A model generated the notes under the pieces. The model searched no databases. It was given only the letters and a program-made list of their open reading frames with translations, and was not told where the DNA came from. The translations under genes and the position numbers were made by a program. A DNA stretch of 64,000 nucleotides from Sphingomonas aerophila (GTDB lineage Bacteria; Pseudomonadota; Alphaproteobacteria; Sphingomonadales; Sphingomonadaceae), in the NCBI RefSeq assembly GCF_014199305.1, contig NZ_JACIJK010000014.1, positions 1-64,000 on the forward strand, written 5' to 3'. Below, in pieces: positions 17,894-26,298 of this stretch. Every line of letters starts with the position of its first letter. The stretch's first letter is position 1.

Positions 17894-18121
17894 TCACCTC
17901 GACGCTCGCGAGCCTGTCAGTGAGACTACCTGGCCCGTGCAGATCGGCTCCTTCAAGTTGGCGTAAGCATAACCTGGCGGAATTCCCGGAGCGTTGTCTT
18001 GCGCAGCTGCATAAAGCGAAGCTCGGCCGCGCTTTTCCACTTCTCGTGCATCGAGCGCGATCAGGCGGTCATTAGCTTGGCCGAAACAGTGCATCTGTTC
18101 GGCTGAGCGTTCCCCGCTCAC
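17894..18121 (-). CDS. Possible small protein coupled to the flavin reductase gene
   Basis: A 75-codon frame that begins at a GTG overlapping the TGA of the flavin disulfide reductase gene (GTGA at 18118-18121), the geometry of translational coupling. The middle of the peptide (ALDAREVEKRGRASLYAAA, then GIPPGYAYANL) looks protein-like, but the tail does not, and I recognise no family. The rest of the 333-bp gap between the MFS gene and the reductase gene has no other candidate. It could equally be chance. Confidence 0.3.
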   Translation of the reverse strand: MSGERSAEQMHCFGQANDRLIALDAREVEKRGRASLYAAAQDNAPGIPPGYAYANLKEPICTGQVVSLTGSRASR

Positions 18122-19503
18122 CCGTCCGGCAAAGCGGTCGCGAGGTCGAGCAGAACAGTGGGAATTAGCTCCGACACGGTTGGATGGATCGGCACCGCCC
18201 AGCGCAACGTGTCGATCGATTGGTCAGCGTTCATCATGTCGAGAATGCCGTGGATCGCCTCGTCGCCACCCGTGCCAAGGATTGCTGCGCCCAGAATGCG
18301 GCGGGTATCCGCATCGGCGACCATCTTCATGAAGCCTTGCGTTTCACCTTTCTCCACCGCGCGGCCAACGCGGGTCATGGGTCGCTTGCTGAAGAGCAGC
18401 CGGCGTCCGCTCCGGCCGGCCTGCTCGTCGGTCATTCCCACGCGGCCGAGCGGCGGGTCGATGTAGAGGGCGTATCCCGGCAAGCGCTGGCTGACGCGAC
18501 GGTCCTCACCGTCAAGCAGATTGGCCGCCACGATCTCGAAGTCATTATACGCTGTATGGGTGAACGCGCCGCGGCCGTTGCAATCACCCAACGCCCAGAT
18601 ACCGGGGACATTGGTCTGCAGATAATCGTCGACGGTAATGAACCCTCGGCTGTCGACGGCAACGCCGGCTGCGTCGAGGCCGAGGTCGTCCGTGTTGGGC
18701 CGGCGACCGACCGCCATGAGTACATGTGTGGCCGCGATCGGGCGCGCATCATCCGCGCAGTCCACCGCAACCGCGATCCCCTCCCCAGCCCGCGCAAAAC
18801 CGATGCAATCGGCGCCCGTGCGCACGACGACACCTTCGGCTTCAAGGATCCCTCGCACCGCGGCCGAAACGTCCGGGTCCTCCCGAGCGATGAGTCGATC
18901 CTGGCGCTCGACGATGGTCACCTCCGATCCGAAGCGGCGATACATCTGGGCGAATTCCAGCCCGATGTAGCTGCCACCCACGATGACGAGCTGCCGTGGC
19001 AGGACGTCCAAGGCGACCATGTCGGTGTTCGTGAGGACGGGCACGTCGCCCACGCCGGGCATCTCGGGCACGCTGGCACGGCCGCCCACATTGATGAAGA
19101 AGCGTGGCGCGGTCAGGCGCTCACCATTAACGGCGATCTCCGTGGCGCTTTCGAATCGGGCCTGACCGCGGATCAACTCAACATGGTCCATGTTCGACAA
19201 CCAGTTTTCGTTGCCCTCGCGTGAGTCGACGATGACTTTTGCCGCCCGCGCGGCCACTGCCTTCATGTCGACGGTGATCGGCCCCCCGACGGAGAAGCCA
19301 TAATCGCCGCCCCGCCGCGCAGTGTGGGCTGCATAGGCGCTGGCCACGAGGGTCTTGGTGGGCTTGCACCCGGTATTGACGCACGTTCCGCCGACAAGGT
19401 GTCGTTCGATGATGGCCACGCTCATGCCCGCATCGTTCAGCCGCCCGGCGAGAGGCGGGCCGGCTTGACCGGCCCCGATGATGATGGCGTCGAAGTTGCG
19501 CAT
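18118..19503 (-). CDS. FAD-dependent pyridine nucleotide-disulfide oxidoreductase (MerA/RclA-like)
   Basis: 461 residues from ATG 19501-19503 with a GAGGTGAAG site. It has the FAD Rossmann motif IIIGAGQAGPPLAG, the redox-active disulfide GGTCVNTGCKPTKT (Cys41/Cys46), a second Rossmann motif VIVGGSYIGLEFAQ for NAD(P)H, the ALGDCNG FAD loop, and the C-terminal HPTVSELIPT with the active-site His. This is the mercuric reductase/RclA branch. There is no MerR, MerT or terminal Cys pair, so mercury reduction is unlikely. The third gene of a leftward set behind DUF308 and Ohr, it probably reduces a small disulfide, quinone or metal during oxidative stress. Confidence 0.83.
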   Translation of the reverse strand: MRNFDAIIIGAGQAGPPLAGRLNDAGMSVAIIERHLVGGTCVNTGCKPTKTLVASAYAAHTARRGGDYGFSVGGPITVDMKAVAARAAKVIVDSREGNENWLSNMDHVELIRGQARFESATEIAVNGERLTAPRFFINVGGRASVPEMPGVGDVPVLTNTDMVALDVLPRQLVIVGGSYIGLEFAQMYRRFGSEVTIVERQDRLIAREDPDVSAAVRGILEAEGVVVRTGADCIGFARAGEGIAVAVDCADDARPIAATHVLMAVGRRPNTDDLGLDAAGVAVDSRGFITVDDYLQTNVPGIWALGDCNGRGAFTHTAYNDFEIVAANLLDGEDRRVSQRLPGYALYIDPPLGRVGMTDEQAGRSGRRLLFSKRPMTRVGRAVEKGETQGFMKMVADADTRRILGAAILGTGGDEAIHGILDMMNADQSIDTLRWAVPIHPTVSELIPTVLLDLATALPDG

Positions 19504-19590
19504 CGTATCTTCACCTCGAAATCGCATCTTGGCCGGTCGTGAGAACGGCGGAGTGCTGGGACGGGCCTGCACGATGCAGGCCCGTTCCGA

Positions 19591-20016
19591 TCAGACAAGG
19601 GCCAGCCGAACGTCCACGTTACCACGGATGGCGTTCGAGTACGGACAGACCTGGTGAGCGGCCTCGACCAGCCGTTCCGCGTCCGCCTGGTTGAGGCCGG
19701 GCAACGCTACATCGAGCGCAACGTCCAGCCCAAACCCGCCCTCGGCTCGCCCACCGATGCCTACCGTTGCGGTGACAATTGCATCCGCCGGGACCTGGAC
19801 CTTCAGTTTCGGGCTGACCGCCTTCATCGCGCTGAGGAAACAAGCTGAGTAGCCGGCCGCGAACAGCTGTTCGGGGTTGGTCCCATCGCCTCCCGCGCCG
19901 CCAAGCTCCTTTGGCGTGGACAACTTCAGGTCAAGGGTCCCGTCCAGCGTCCGGGTCTGGCCTTCGCGGCCCCCGGTCGTCGCGGCCGTCGTGCGATATT
20001 TGACATCAATGGGCAT
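19591..20016 (-). CDS. ohr: Organic hydroperoxide resistance protein
   Basis: A 141-residue Ohr/OsmC protein, full length for the family. NPEQLFAAGYSACFLSAM carries the peroxidatic Cys59 and HQVCPYSNAIRGN the resolving Cys124. It detoxifies organic hydroperoxides in the cytoplasm with lipoylated-protein or dithiol reductants. It lies 88 bp upstream of the flavin disulfide reductase gene and 97 bp downstream of the DUF308 gene, all leftward. There is no OhrR (MarR) gene beside it, so the nearby TetR regulator may have taken that role. Confidence 0.93.
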   Translation of the reverse strand: MPIDVKYRTTAATTGGREGQTRTLDGTLDLKLSTPKELGGAGGDGTNPEQLFAAGYSACFLSAMKAVSPKLKVQVPADAIVTATVGIGGRAEGGFGLDVALDVALPGLNQADAERLVEAAHQVCPYSNAIRGNVDVRLALV

Positions 20017-20113
20017 GATCCATCCTTTCAGTGATGACGTTGCGAGCTGCTCAAGGGGCGCTGTCCGGCGCCCGCCGATGAGGGCAGCTCAAGTTCTTGA
20101 AGACGACAGCGAC

Positions 20114-20704
20114 TTAGGCGGCGGCGGTTCCGACGCTGCGGCGGGCATCACTTACCGTCAGCCAGATCGCCGACACGAAGAAGTAGAAGGCGCCAAAGGC
20201 TGCATAAGGCGCGATATTGGCGATACCGACCGGTTCGGTGCCACCCGCCATCTTTAGCATGAAGGCACCTGCGAGGATGGACTGGGCTCCGCTGAGGATC
20301 ATCGCCCATTGCGCGCCAAAAGATGCCCAGCGCCGGACAGCGGTCACGAGTTGGAACAAGCCAGCGAACGCGGCCCACACACCAAAGACCTCCAGTACGG
20401 CGTAGTTGCTCTGACCGAGCGCCACGGCAACGACGATCGCTGTCACGATGCTCACGACGAAGTTCAGCATCTGGCTCTTGTTTCGCGCCAGGCCTCCACT
20501 GCGGCCAGCGTCAACATAGTTCGCGACCGCATCCCATAATGGATAGCCGACGAGCATCACGGCCGCGAGCGTCGGCACGTGCCTGGCCACGGTGAACGCG
20601 ATTGCGACCCAGATCGCCGAAAAGGCAAACCGGGCAAAATAGTAGCTCTTGAGCCAGGCCGAGGATGATGGACTCGGGCTGTTTTCGACGGTGCGTGACA
20701 ACAT
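20114..20704 (-). CDS. DUF308 (HdeD-like) membrane protein
   Basis: 196 residues with six clear hydrophobic segments, for example FSAIWVAIAFTVA, LNFVVSIVTAIVVAVAL, VFGVWAAFAGLFQLVTAV and FGAFYFFVSAIWLTV. The repeat of two- and three-helix units resembles HdeD/DUF308 proteins. The role is unknown; relatives are linked to acid or redox stress. The start has an AGGAG site. Upstream on the same strand a TTGACA (complement of 20753-20758) is followed by the palindrome at 20728-20745 where a -10 box would lie, so transcription is probably controlled by the divergent TetR regulator. Confidence 0.72.
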   Translation of the reverse strand: MLSRTVENSPSPSSSAWLKSYYFARFAFSAIWVAIAFTVARHVPTLAAVMLVGYPLWDAVANYVDAGRSGGLARNKSQMLNFVVSIVTAIVVAVALGQSNYAVLEVFGVWAAFAGLFQLVTAVRRWASFGAQWAMILSGAQSILAGAFMLKMAGGTEPVGIANIAPYAAFGAFYFFVSAIWLTVSDARRSVGTAAA

Positions 20705-20727
20705 GGCTGTTCTCCTATCTTCGGCAC

Positions 20728-20758
20728 CTACCTACTGATAGGTAGTCCACTCTGTCAA
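20728..20758. promoter_or_regulatory. TetR-type operator overlapping the DUF308-ohr promoter
   Basis: CTACCTA-CTGA-TAGGTAG (20728-20745) is a perfect palindrome with 7-bp arms. On the minus strand a TTGACA -35 hexamer (20753-20758) lies 7 bp upstream of it, which places the palindrome across the expected -10 region of the DUF308 promoter. A TetR gene begins 145 bp away in the other direction. This layout suggests repression by steric block. Binding by that regulator is inference. Confidence 0.65.
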
Positions 20759-20889
20759 CAGCTTTCGCCAAGCATGGCTCCGGCTTTCGGATCACCGATG
20801 GTACTGCAAAGGCCAATCCTGTCCGGCTGCCGAGCGCGTTGCGGTCCATGGCGATCGGCCTATATCTGACCTATCAGGAGGTAGGCTTA

Positions 20890-21489
20890 GTGATCGCTGC
20901 GCAAGGCAATACTGCGGAAAAGCTGGTCGATGGCGCACGCCAGTTGATCATGCTCGGCGGCTATAATGGGTTCAGCTATGCGGACCTTGCCCAGCGCTAT
21001 GGCATTCGCAAGCCGAGCATCCACCATCACTTCCCATCGAAGGTGGACCTTGTGGTCGCCGTGGTTGAGCAGGGACGCGCAAGGATCCGCGAGCAGATCG
21101 CCGCGCTGGAGGATAGCTCGCCGGCGGCCATGGACCAGTTGCGAATGTACACGGGCTATTGGGAACGCTGCATAAAGGATCAGAGCGCTCCGTTTTGTCT
21201 GGCAGGGGTGTTGGCCGCGGAGCTACCCAGCCTTCCCGACCAGATCGCGACGGCGGTGCGCGGCCACTTCGCCGATCTTGCCGAGTGGCTCCGGAACGTG
21301 CTGGCCCTTGGCACTCACCAGGGAACGATGCGGCTCGAGACGTCGCCGGAGATGGAAGCCGAGAACTTCATGGCCGCAGTTTACGGCGCGATGCTGGTCG
21401 CTCGGGCATTCGACGACCCCGATCGTTTCGCTTCGATTGTCGAGTCCCTTATTTCACGCATTCGAGTGGCTGAACCGCAGGGCCGCTAG
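20890..21489 (+). CDS. TetR/AcrR family regulator with conserved cysteines
   Basis: 199 residues from GTG 20890, chosen because AGGAGGT (20876-20882) lies exactly 7 bp upstream; an ATG at 20839 has no such site. The N-terminal TetR helix-turn-helix is clear: GGYNGFSYADLAQRYGIRKPSIHHHFPSK. The ligand domain has Cys94 (WERCIKDQ) and Cys103 (APFCLAGVLAAEL), a pattern like the electrophile-sensing NemR/AcuR group. It is divergent from DUF308-ohr-reductase and probably represses that set, releasing it when a cysteine is modified. It may also repress itself. The effector is not deducible. Confidence 0.83.
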   Translation: MIAAQGNTAEKLVDGARQLIMLGGYNGFSYADLAQRYGIRKPSIHHHFPSKVDLVVAVVEQGRARIREQIAALEDSSPAAMDQLRMYTGYWERCIKDQSAPFCLAGVLAAELPSLPDQIATAVRGHFADLAEWLRNVLALGTHQGTMRLETSPEMEAENFMAAVYGAMLVARAFDDPDRFASIVESLISRIRVAEPQGR

Positions 21490-21733
21490 CCGGCATGGTC
21501 GGCCAGCAAGACGCCCGCGACCGCCTGCGCCGTTAGCGCGAGGGGCCTCACCCTGAAGCTCGCCGGCAGTTCAACGTTTTGGCTTTAATCCCCTCCGAGG
21601 CCCGGCTCGAACAATGGCTTCGGTCGATGCCTTATCTTGTTCAACCCGCCCTGAGCAGCGGGGGTAGATACCGGCTTGTCGGCTCTCGGAACTCGACATA
21701 GCCTCACCCGCCACTCTGATAAGGTCCGGATTT

Positions 21734-23365
21734 GTGAAGCCAGGAAACCGGTTCGACGGCGGCCCTGACAGGAACCGATCAGCGCCGCGGCTGGCGAGTG
21801 TCGGCCGGCCTCGAGGTCTGCTGTTCCTGCTCGCAAGCGCCTTGGCGTTGGTCGCCGGCCCTGCGAGCGGGCAGCAAGCGTCGCCTCAGGACACCTATGG
21901 TCCGCTGTTCGTCGCTGTCCAAACCGCGCGAGTGTTCCCCGACGGCAAGACCTTTGTGGATGCGGTGCCGAAACGCGACCCCCAGGCGATCCTGGCTGAT
22001 TATCGCCGTGCCAAACCGGCCGCGCCGGACGCATTGCGTGCCTTTGTACTCAAGAACTTTACTGTCCCAGGGGTGAATGATCGCGGCGCCGCGGACCTGC
22101 GCCGCCATATCCGCACGCTCTGGCCAAAGCTTGTCCGCCAGCCCGAACCTCCGGTCACGGGATCTTCGGCGCTGTCATTGCCGGCTCCCTATGTCGTCCC
22201 CGGCGGTCGGTTTCGGGAGATGTACTATTGGGACAGCTATTTCACCATGCTGGGCCTGGCCGTCGACGGTCAACAGCCGCTGGTGGAATCCATGCTCGCG
22301 GACTTCACCGCAGTTGTTGAACGATACGGCCACATCCCGAACGGGATGAGGACCTATTATCTTGGCCGTTCGCAACCGCCCTTCTTTGCCCTGATGCTCG
22401 CCTTATCCAAGGACAACAGCCCAGAGCTTGCTGCAAGGCGGCTCGCCGCCCTCCGGCGCGAGCATGCTTACTGGATGAGCGGCGCTTCCTGCCTCGACGC
22501 GACCGGCGCATGCGCCCGCGTGGTGCGAATGCCGAACGGAACGCTGCTCAATCGCTATTGGGACGATCGCCCGCTCCCCCGCGACGAATCTTATGCGGAG
22601 GACCTTGCCACCGCTGCGCAGGACCCGTCACGGCCACCTGCGATCATGTACCATCATTTGCGCGCAGGGGCGGAAAGCGGCTGGGATTACAGCAGCCGTT
22701 GGCTTGCCGACCCTAAGAGCCTCGCCAGTATTCGCACGACCGATATCGTCCCGGTCGACCTCAACAGCCTGATGTACCTGATGGAGCAGGCGATCGCACA
22801 ACGATGTGGGGCGGCCGGAGACGTCGCTTGTTCAACGCGTTTCAATGAACTCGCCCGCAATCGTGGCGCAGCCATCAATCGCTATTTCTGGGTCGGACGC
22901 GAAGGCCGCTATGCCGATTGGGACCGCGTCACCCGAGGTCCAACTCCGCGCCAGTCGGCCGCCATGCTGTACCCGCTCTTCGCCGGGCTCGCGTCTCCGC
23001 AACAGGCACGGGCAACTGCAGCGACCGTTCGCCGAACAATGCTGGCGACGGGCGGCCTGCGGACCACGCCCTTGCGCACCGGCCAACAATGGGACGCGCC
23101 AAATGGCTGGGCGCCGCTGCAATGGATCGCTGTCGCCGGCCTGGAGCGAGCGGGACAGCGGGCGCTTGCGCGGGAGATCGCCAGGCGCTGGATGGGCACG
23201 GTTGCCGCGGCCTATGGCGAAACGGGAAAGATGCTCGAAAAATACGACGTCGAGGAACGCAAGCCCGGCGGCGGTGGCGAGTACCCGACCCAGGATGGCT
23301 TTGGCTGGACCAATGGCGTCGCGAGCGCGATGCTGGAGCGGTATCCGGACCTACTGGAGCGCTGA
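21734..23365 (+). CDS. treA: Periplasmic trehalase (GH37)
   Basis: 543 residues starting at a GTG, with a signal sequence centred on LLFLLASALALVAGPASG (cleavage near residue 47). Both family signatures are present: PGGRFREMYYWDSYF at residues 156-170 and QWDAPNGWAPLQW near residue 460. SGWDYSSRW holds the catalytic acid Asp. GGGGEYPTQDGFGWTNG near the C-terminus matches GH37. It hydrolyses trehalose to two glucoses in the periplasm. It lies upstream of a TonB-dependent receptor and a glycosidase-like gene on the same strand, suggesting a trehalose or related glucan locus, although a 294-bp gap with palindromes separates it from the receptor gene. Confidence 0.93.
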   Translation: MKPGNRFDGGPDRNRSAPRLASVGRPRGLLFLLASALALVAGPASGQQASPQDTYGPLFVAVQTARVFPDGKTFVDAVPKRDPQAILADYRRAKPAAPDALRAFVLKNFTVPGVNDRGAADLRRHIRTLWPKLVRQPEPPVTGSSALSLPAPYVVPGGRFREMYYWDSYFTMLGLAVDGQQPLVESMLADFTAVVERYGHIPNGMRTYYLGRSQPPFFALMLALSKDNSPELAARRLAALRREHAYWMSGASCLDATGACARVVRMPNGTLLNRYWDDRPLPRDESYAEDLATAAQDPSRPPAIMYHHLRAGAESGWDYSSRWLADPKSLASIRTTDIVPVDLNSLMYLMEQAIAQRCGAAGDVACSTRFNELARNRGAAINRYFWVGREGRYADWDRVTRGPTPRQSAAMLYPLFAGLASPQQARATAATVRRTMLATGGLRTTPLRTGQQWDAPNGWAPLQWIAVAGLERAGQRALAREIARRWMGTVAAAYGETGKMLEKYDVEERKPGGGGEYPTQDGFGWTNGVASAMLERYPDLLER

Positions 23366-23659
23366 CCACGCTCTTGACCTTTATGCTGCTCCGACCACCT
23401 CGGAAGCCCGGGCCGAACTCAATCCAGACGCCAAATACGGATTGCCGGCACCGGGAGGGGTTTAGGTGTCAAACACCCGCGTCGGCGTGAGCACTAATTG
23501 TCACCGGCCCGCGCAAGGGCAATTTTGCCTGCTGTTACGCCACGGCAACACACGCCCGCAAAGCGGCCGGACCAGGCTACCGGTTGATTGAAGCTGTCCC
23601 GAAACGGGACTAAGCTCCCGGATAAGTCCCGAAGGAAACAGGGACATGGGAGAGTGTTG
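23366..23659. promoter_or_regulatory. Leader of the TonB receptor gene with several inverted repeats
   Basis: This 294-bp gap holds GTCCCG-AAA-CGGGAC (23596-23610) and, after a 15-bp gap, GTCCC-N10-GGGAC (23626-23645), which share the same half-site. Further upstream are GGTGT-CAA-ACACC (23465-23477) and GGCAA-TT-TTGCC (23518-23529). The GTCCC/GGGAC pair ends only 14 bp before the receptor start, so it may be an operator or an mRNA structure controlling translation. No regulator gene lies beside it. Confidence 0.45.
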
Positions 23660-26218
23660 ATGCGCACACTGGATCATGTCGCGTTCAGGGCGGCATTACT
23701 CACCGGCGCGACGTTGCTGCCCGCAACCGCTTTTGCCCAGACCGTGCCAGGCGACACGCCCGGCACCACTCAGCAACCCGGCACCACCGACACCAATCCA
23801 GCTGTCACCAATGAAAGCCTCGACGATGTTGTCGTCACCGGACAGACCACGCGCGACCGCCCTCTGATTACCGCGTCGGCCGACATCACCTATGCCGACC
23901 GCGGCGCGATCGACCGGCGCGCGCCGCGCTCCACTGCGGACCTGCTGGAATTGGTGCCCGGCATCTTTGTCGAGGGCACGGCGGGCCAGGTATCGAACAA
24001 TTACTCGGTGCGCGGCCTCCAGGGCGGCGGTCAGCGGTTCGTGCAGTTGGAAGAGGACGGCATGCCGATCCTGTACGGCGGCGGCGGTGCCGACTTCTTC
24101 TTCGACCAGGATCTGACGATCGACCGGTTGGAGGCCGTGAAGGGCGGCTCGTCCGGTGTCCTGACCGTGAACGGCGCGGGCGCGACCATCAACTTCATCT
24201 CGCGCCGCCCCAACTTCAATGAACCGGAGGGATCGGCACGCTTCACCCTTTACGATTACGGGCTGAAACGCGGCGAGTTCTACTATTCGCAGCCCTTAGC
24301 AGACAAGCTGGCGTTCAGCGTCGGCGGCTATGTCCAGTCCAATCCGGGCGTGCGCAAGAACCCGTTCGATTATGCCGGGTGGCGGCTGAAGGGCATTCTT
24401 GAATACCGCTTTGACGGGGGCGGCTCCATCCGCCTGTCGGCGCGCGGTGGTGATGTCGAGAATGCCTATTACGCCACACAGCCCTATCGCTACGACAATG
24501 GCAAGCCGGCGGAGATCCCGGGGCTCGACACGCAATTCGGCAACATCGGCGGCGATTCCTTCACCAACATTGCCGTGCCCGTCTCCACCTTCGCCCACTC
24601 CTCGGGATTTCGCGAGTTCCGCGGCCGTGACGGGATCAAGGCAAGGACGGCCCAGGTCCGCCTCGACATCGACAAGCCGATCACCGATACCATCGAGCTG
24701 TTCGCCCGGGCGCGGTATCTGAAATATTCCTATGACTTCAACGGCATCTTCCCAGGATCGGGTACCGGCAATGCGGGCCTGACCAGCGCGGTCAATTACA
24801 TCACGCCCGGGACGAATTCACCGATCAACGACCTGCTGACACTGGGCACCGCGGCATTCCCCACCCTGACACGGTTCGGCATCAAGAACCTGCGCACCGG
24901 CGTGATCCTGGGGTCCGATCAGGTGGCGGAGCTGAACGCTCTGAATGGCAACGGTTTTCTTCAGCGCACCACCTTGAACCACGACTTCGTCGACGGCCGG
25001 GACTTCGGCTCCAACGTCGGCGCGCGTTGGGAATTCGAGAGCGGCAGGATCAAGAACTCGCTCACAGTGGGCGCGATGTACTACAACTCCAAGCGCGCGC
25101 AGGACCAGTCCGCAACCGCCAGCGTCGTCAACGACGTGCGGTCGAACAGCGACATCTACGACATCGTCGCGCTCAATGCGCCGAACCAGGAAATCGGCGT
25201 CCTATCGGACAACGGGCTCGTGTCCTATGGCGACTGGGGAGCGGGGATTCGTGAACGACTGGACTCCGCCGTGTCGCTCTACGCCAATGACGAGATTGCT
25301 ATCGGGGACCTGCGCATCGACGGCGGCATTCGCTGGGAGAGCATCGATGGCGAGTTCCGCGATGGCCAGGCGGCTGCGGTGAACCAGCCAGTGCCGGCGG
25401 GCACAGCCGGCGTGGTCCGCACCGTTGGCTCGACCTTCAACGGCCAGTACGCGATCACCAAGCGCACGCAGGACAAGATCGCCTGGACCGTGGGCGCGAA
25501 CTACCTGATCACGCCCAGCCTGGCGATCTACGCTCGTTATGCAAACGGGTTTCAGACCAACAACACCGACCCGATCACCACGATCGAGCTGTACGAGGCG
25601 GGCGTCCGCTACCAATATGGCCGCTTTTTCAGCGGCACCGCGACCGTTTTCCGAACCAATTTCAACGATCAGAACTACAATTTCGCCAACCCGACGAATC
25701 CCTCGCAACAACAGAACTTGAACGCCGACCTTCGCACCGAAGGTGTCGAGATCGATGCGGTGGTACGGCCCACCAGTTGGTTCGCCGTGAACTTCCAGGG
25801 TGTGTTCCAGAAGCCCAAGCTGAAGAACCTGCAGCTCGACGGGGTGGACCAGGGTTCCGCCTTTGAGGGGAACCGGCCGGAGCGGACCCCAGCCCAGCTT
25901 TATTCCATCACGCCGACGCTTACGCTGCCAAACGGGTTCGGCGAACTTTATGGCCGATACAAGTTCGTCGGGAAGATCTTCGCCGACAACGGCAATGGCG
26001 TCGCCCTGCCCTCCTATGGCGTGACCAGCGTCGGCGTGACGCTGAACCTGACCGACCGCCTGCAACTCAACGTCAACGCCGAAAACGTGTTCGACGTGAT
26101 CGGCCTGACGGAAGGCAACCCGCGCCAGGGCCAAACACAGGCGATCACCGACGGCTATTTCTACGCTCGCGGGATCGTTGGCGCCACCTTTGGCGGCCAG
26201 TTGACCTTGCGCTTCTGA
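23660..26218 (+). CDS. TonB-dependent outer-membrane receptor
   Basis: 852 residues from ATG 23660, with a leader ending in TAFAQ and a Thr/Pro-rich linker before the TonB box region (DDVVVTGQT). The plug domain follows, with DLLELVPGIFVEG, NYSVRGLQGG and DRLEAVKGGSSGVL. The rest is a 22-strand-type barrel ending in the terminal Phe (LTLRF) that is recognised for outer-membrane assembly. It probably imports the sugar handled by the neighbouring trehalase and glycosidase-like protein, such as trehalose, a maltodextrin or another alpha-glucan, but an iron-chelate substrate cannot be excluded from the sequence. Confidence 0.9.
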   Translation: MRTLDHVAFRAALLTGATLLPATAFAQTVPGDTPGTTQQPGTTDTNPAVTNESLDDVVVTGQTTRDRPLITASADITYADRGAIDRRAPRSTADLLELVPGIFVEGTAGQVSNNYSVRGLQGGGQRFVQLEEDGMPILYGGGGADFFFDQDLTIDRLEAVKGGSSGVLTVNGAGATINFISRRPNFNEPEGSARFTLYDYGLKRGEFYYSQPLADKLAFSVGGYVQSNPGVRKNPFDYAGWRLKGILEYRFDGGGSIRLSARGGDVENAYYATQPYRYDNGKPAEIPGLDTQFGNIGGDSFTNIAVPVSTFAHSSGFREFRGRDGIKARTAQVRLDIDKPITDTIELFARARYLKYSYDFNGIFPGSGTGNAGLTSAVNYITPGTNSPINDLLTLGTAAFPTLTRFGIKNLRTGVILGSDQVAELNALNGNGFLQRTTLNHDFVDGRDFGSNVGARWEFESGRIKNSLTVGAMYYNSKRAQDQSATASVVNDVRSNSDIYDIVALNAPNQEIGVLSDNGLVSYGDWGAGIRERLDSAVSLYANDEIAIGDLRIDGGIRWESIDGEFRDGQAAAVNQPVPAGTAGVVRTVGSTFNGQYAITKRTQDKIAWTVGANYLITPSLAIYARYANGFQTNNTDPITTIELYEAGVRYQYGRFFSGTATVFRTNFNDQNYNFANPTNPSQQQNLNADLRTEGVEIDAVVRPTSWFAVNFQGVFQKPKLKNLQLDGVDQGSAFEGNRPERTPAQLYSITPTLTLPNGFGELYGRYKFVGKIFADNGNGVALPSYGVTSVGVTLNLTDRLQLNVNAENVFDVIGLTEGNPRQGQTQAITDGYFYARGIVGATFGGQLTLRF

Positions 26219-26298
26219 CAGGGCGAGGCTGGTGAGCAGGCGGGGCGCGGCGGCCGACGGGTCTGTCGCGCCCTGCTGGTCGATACGGGAGTTCGAAC

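Noticed and set aside
18118..19503. Mercuric reductase of a mer operon
   Set aside because: The active-site disulfide matches, but the C-terminal cysteine pair, an N-terminal metal-binding domain and all other mer genes are missing.
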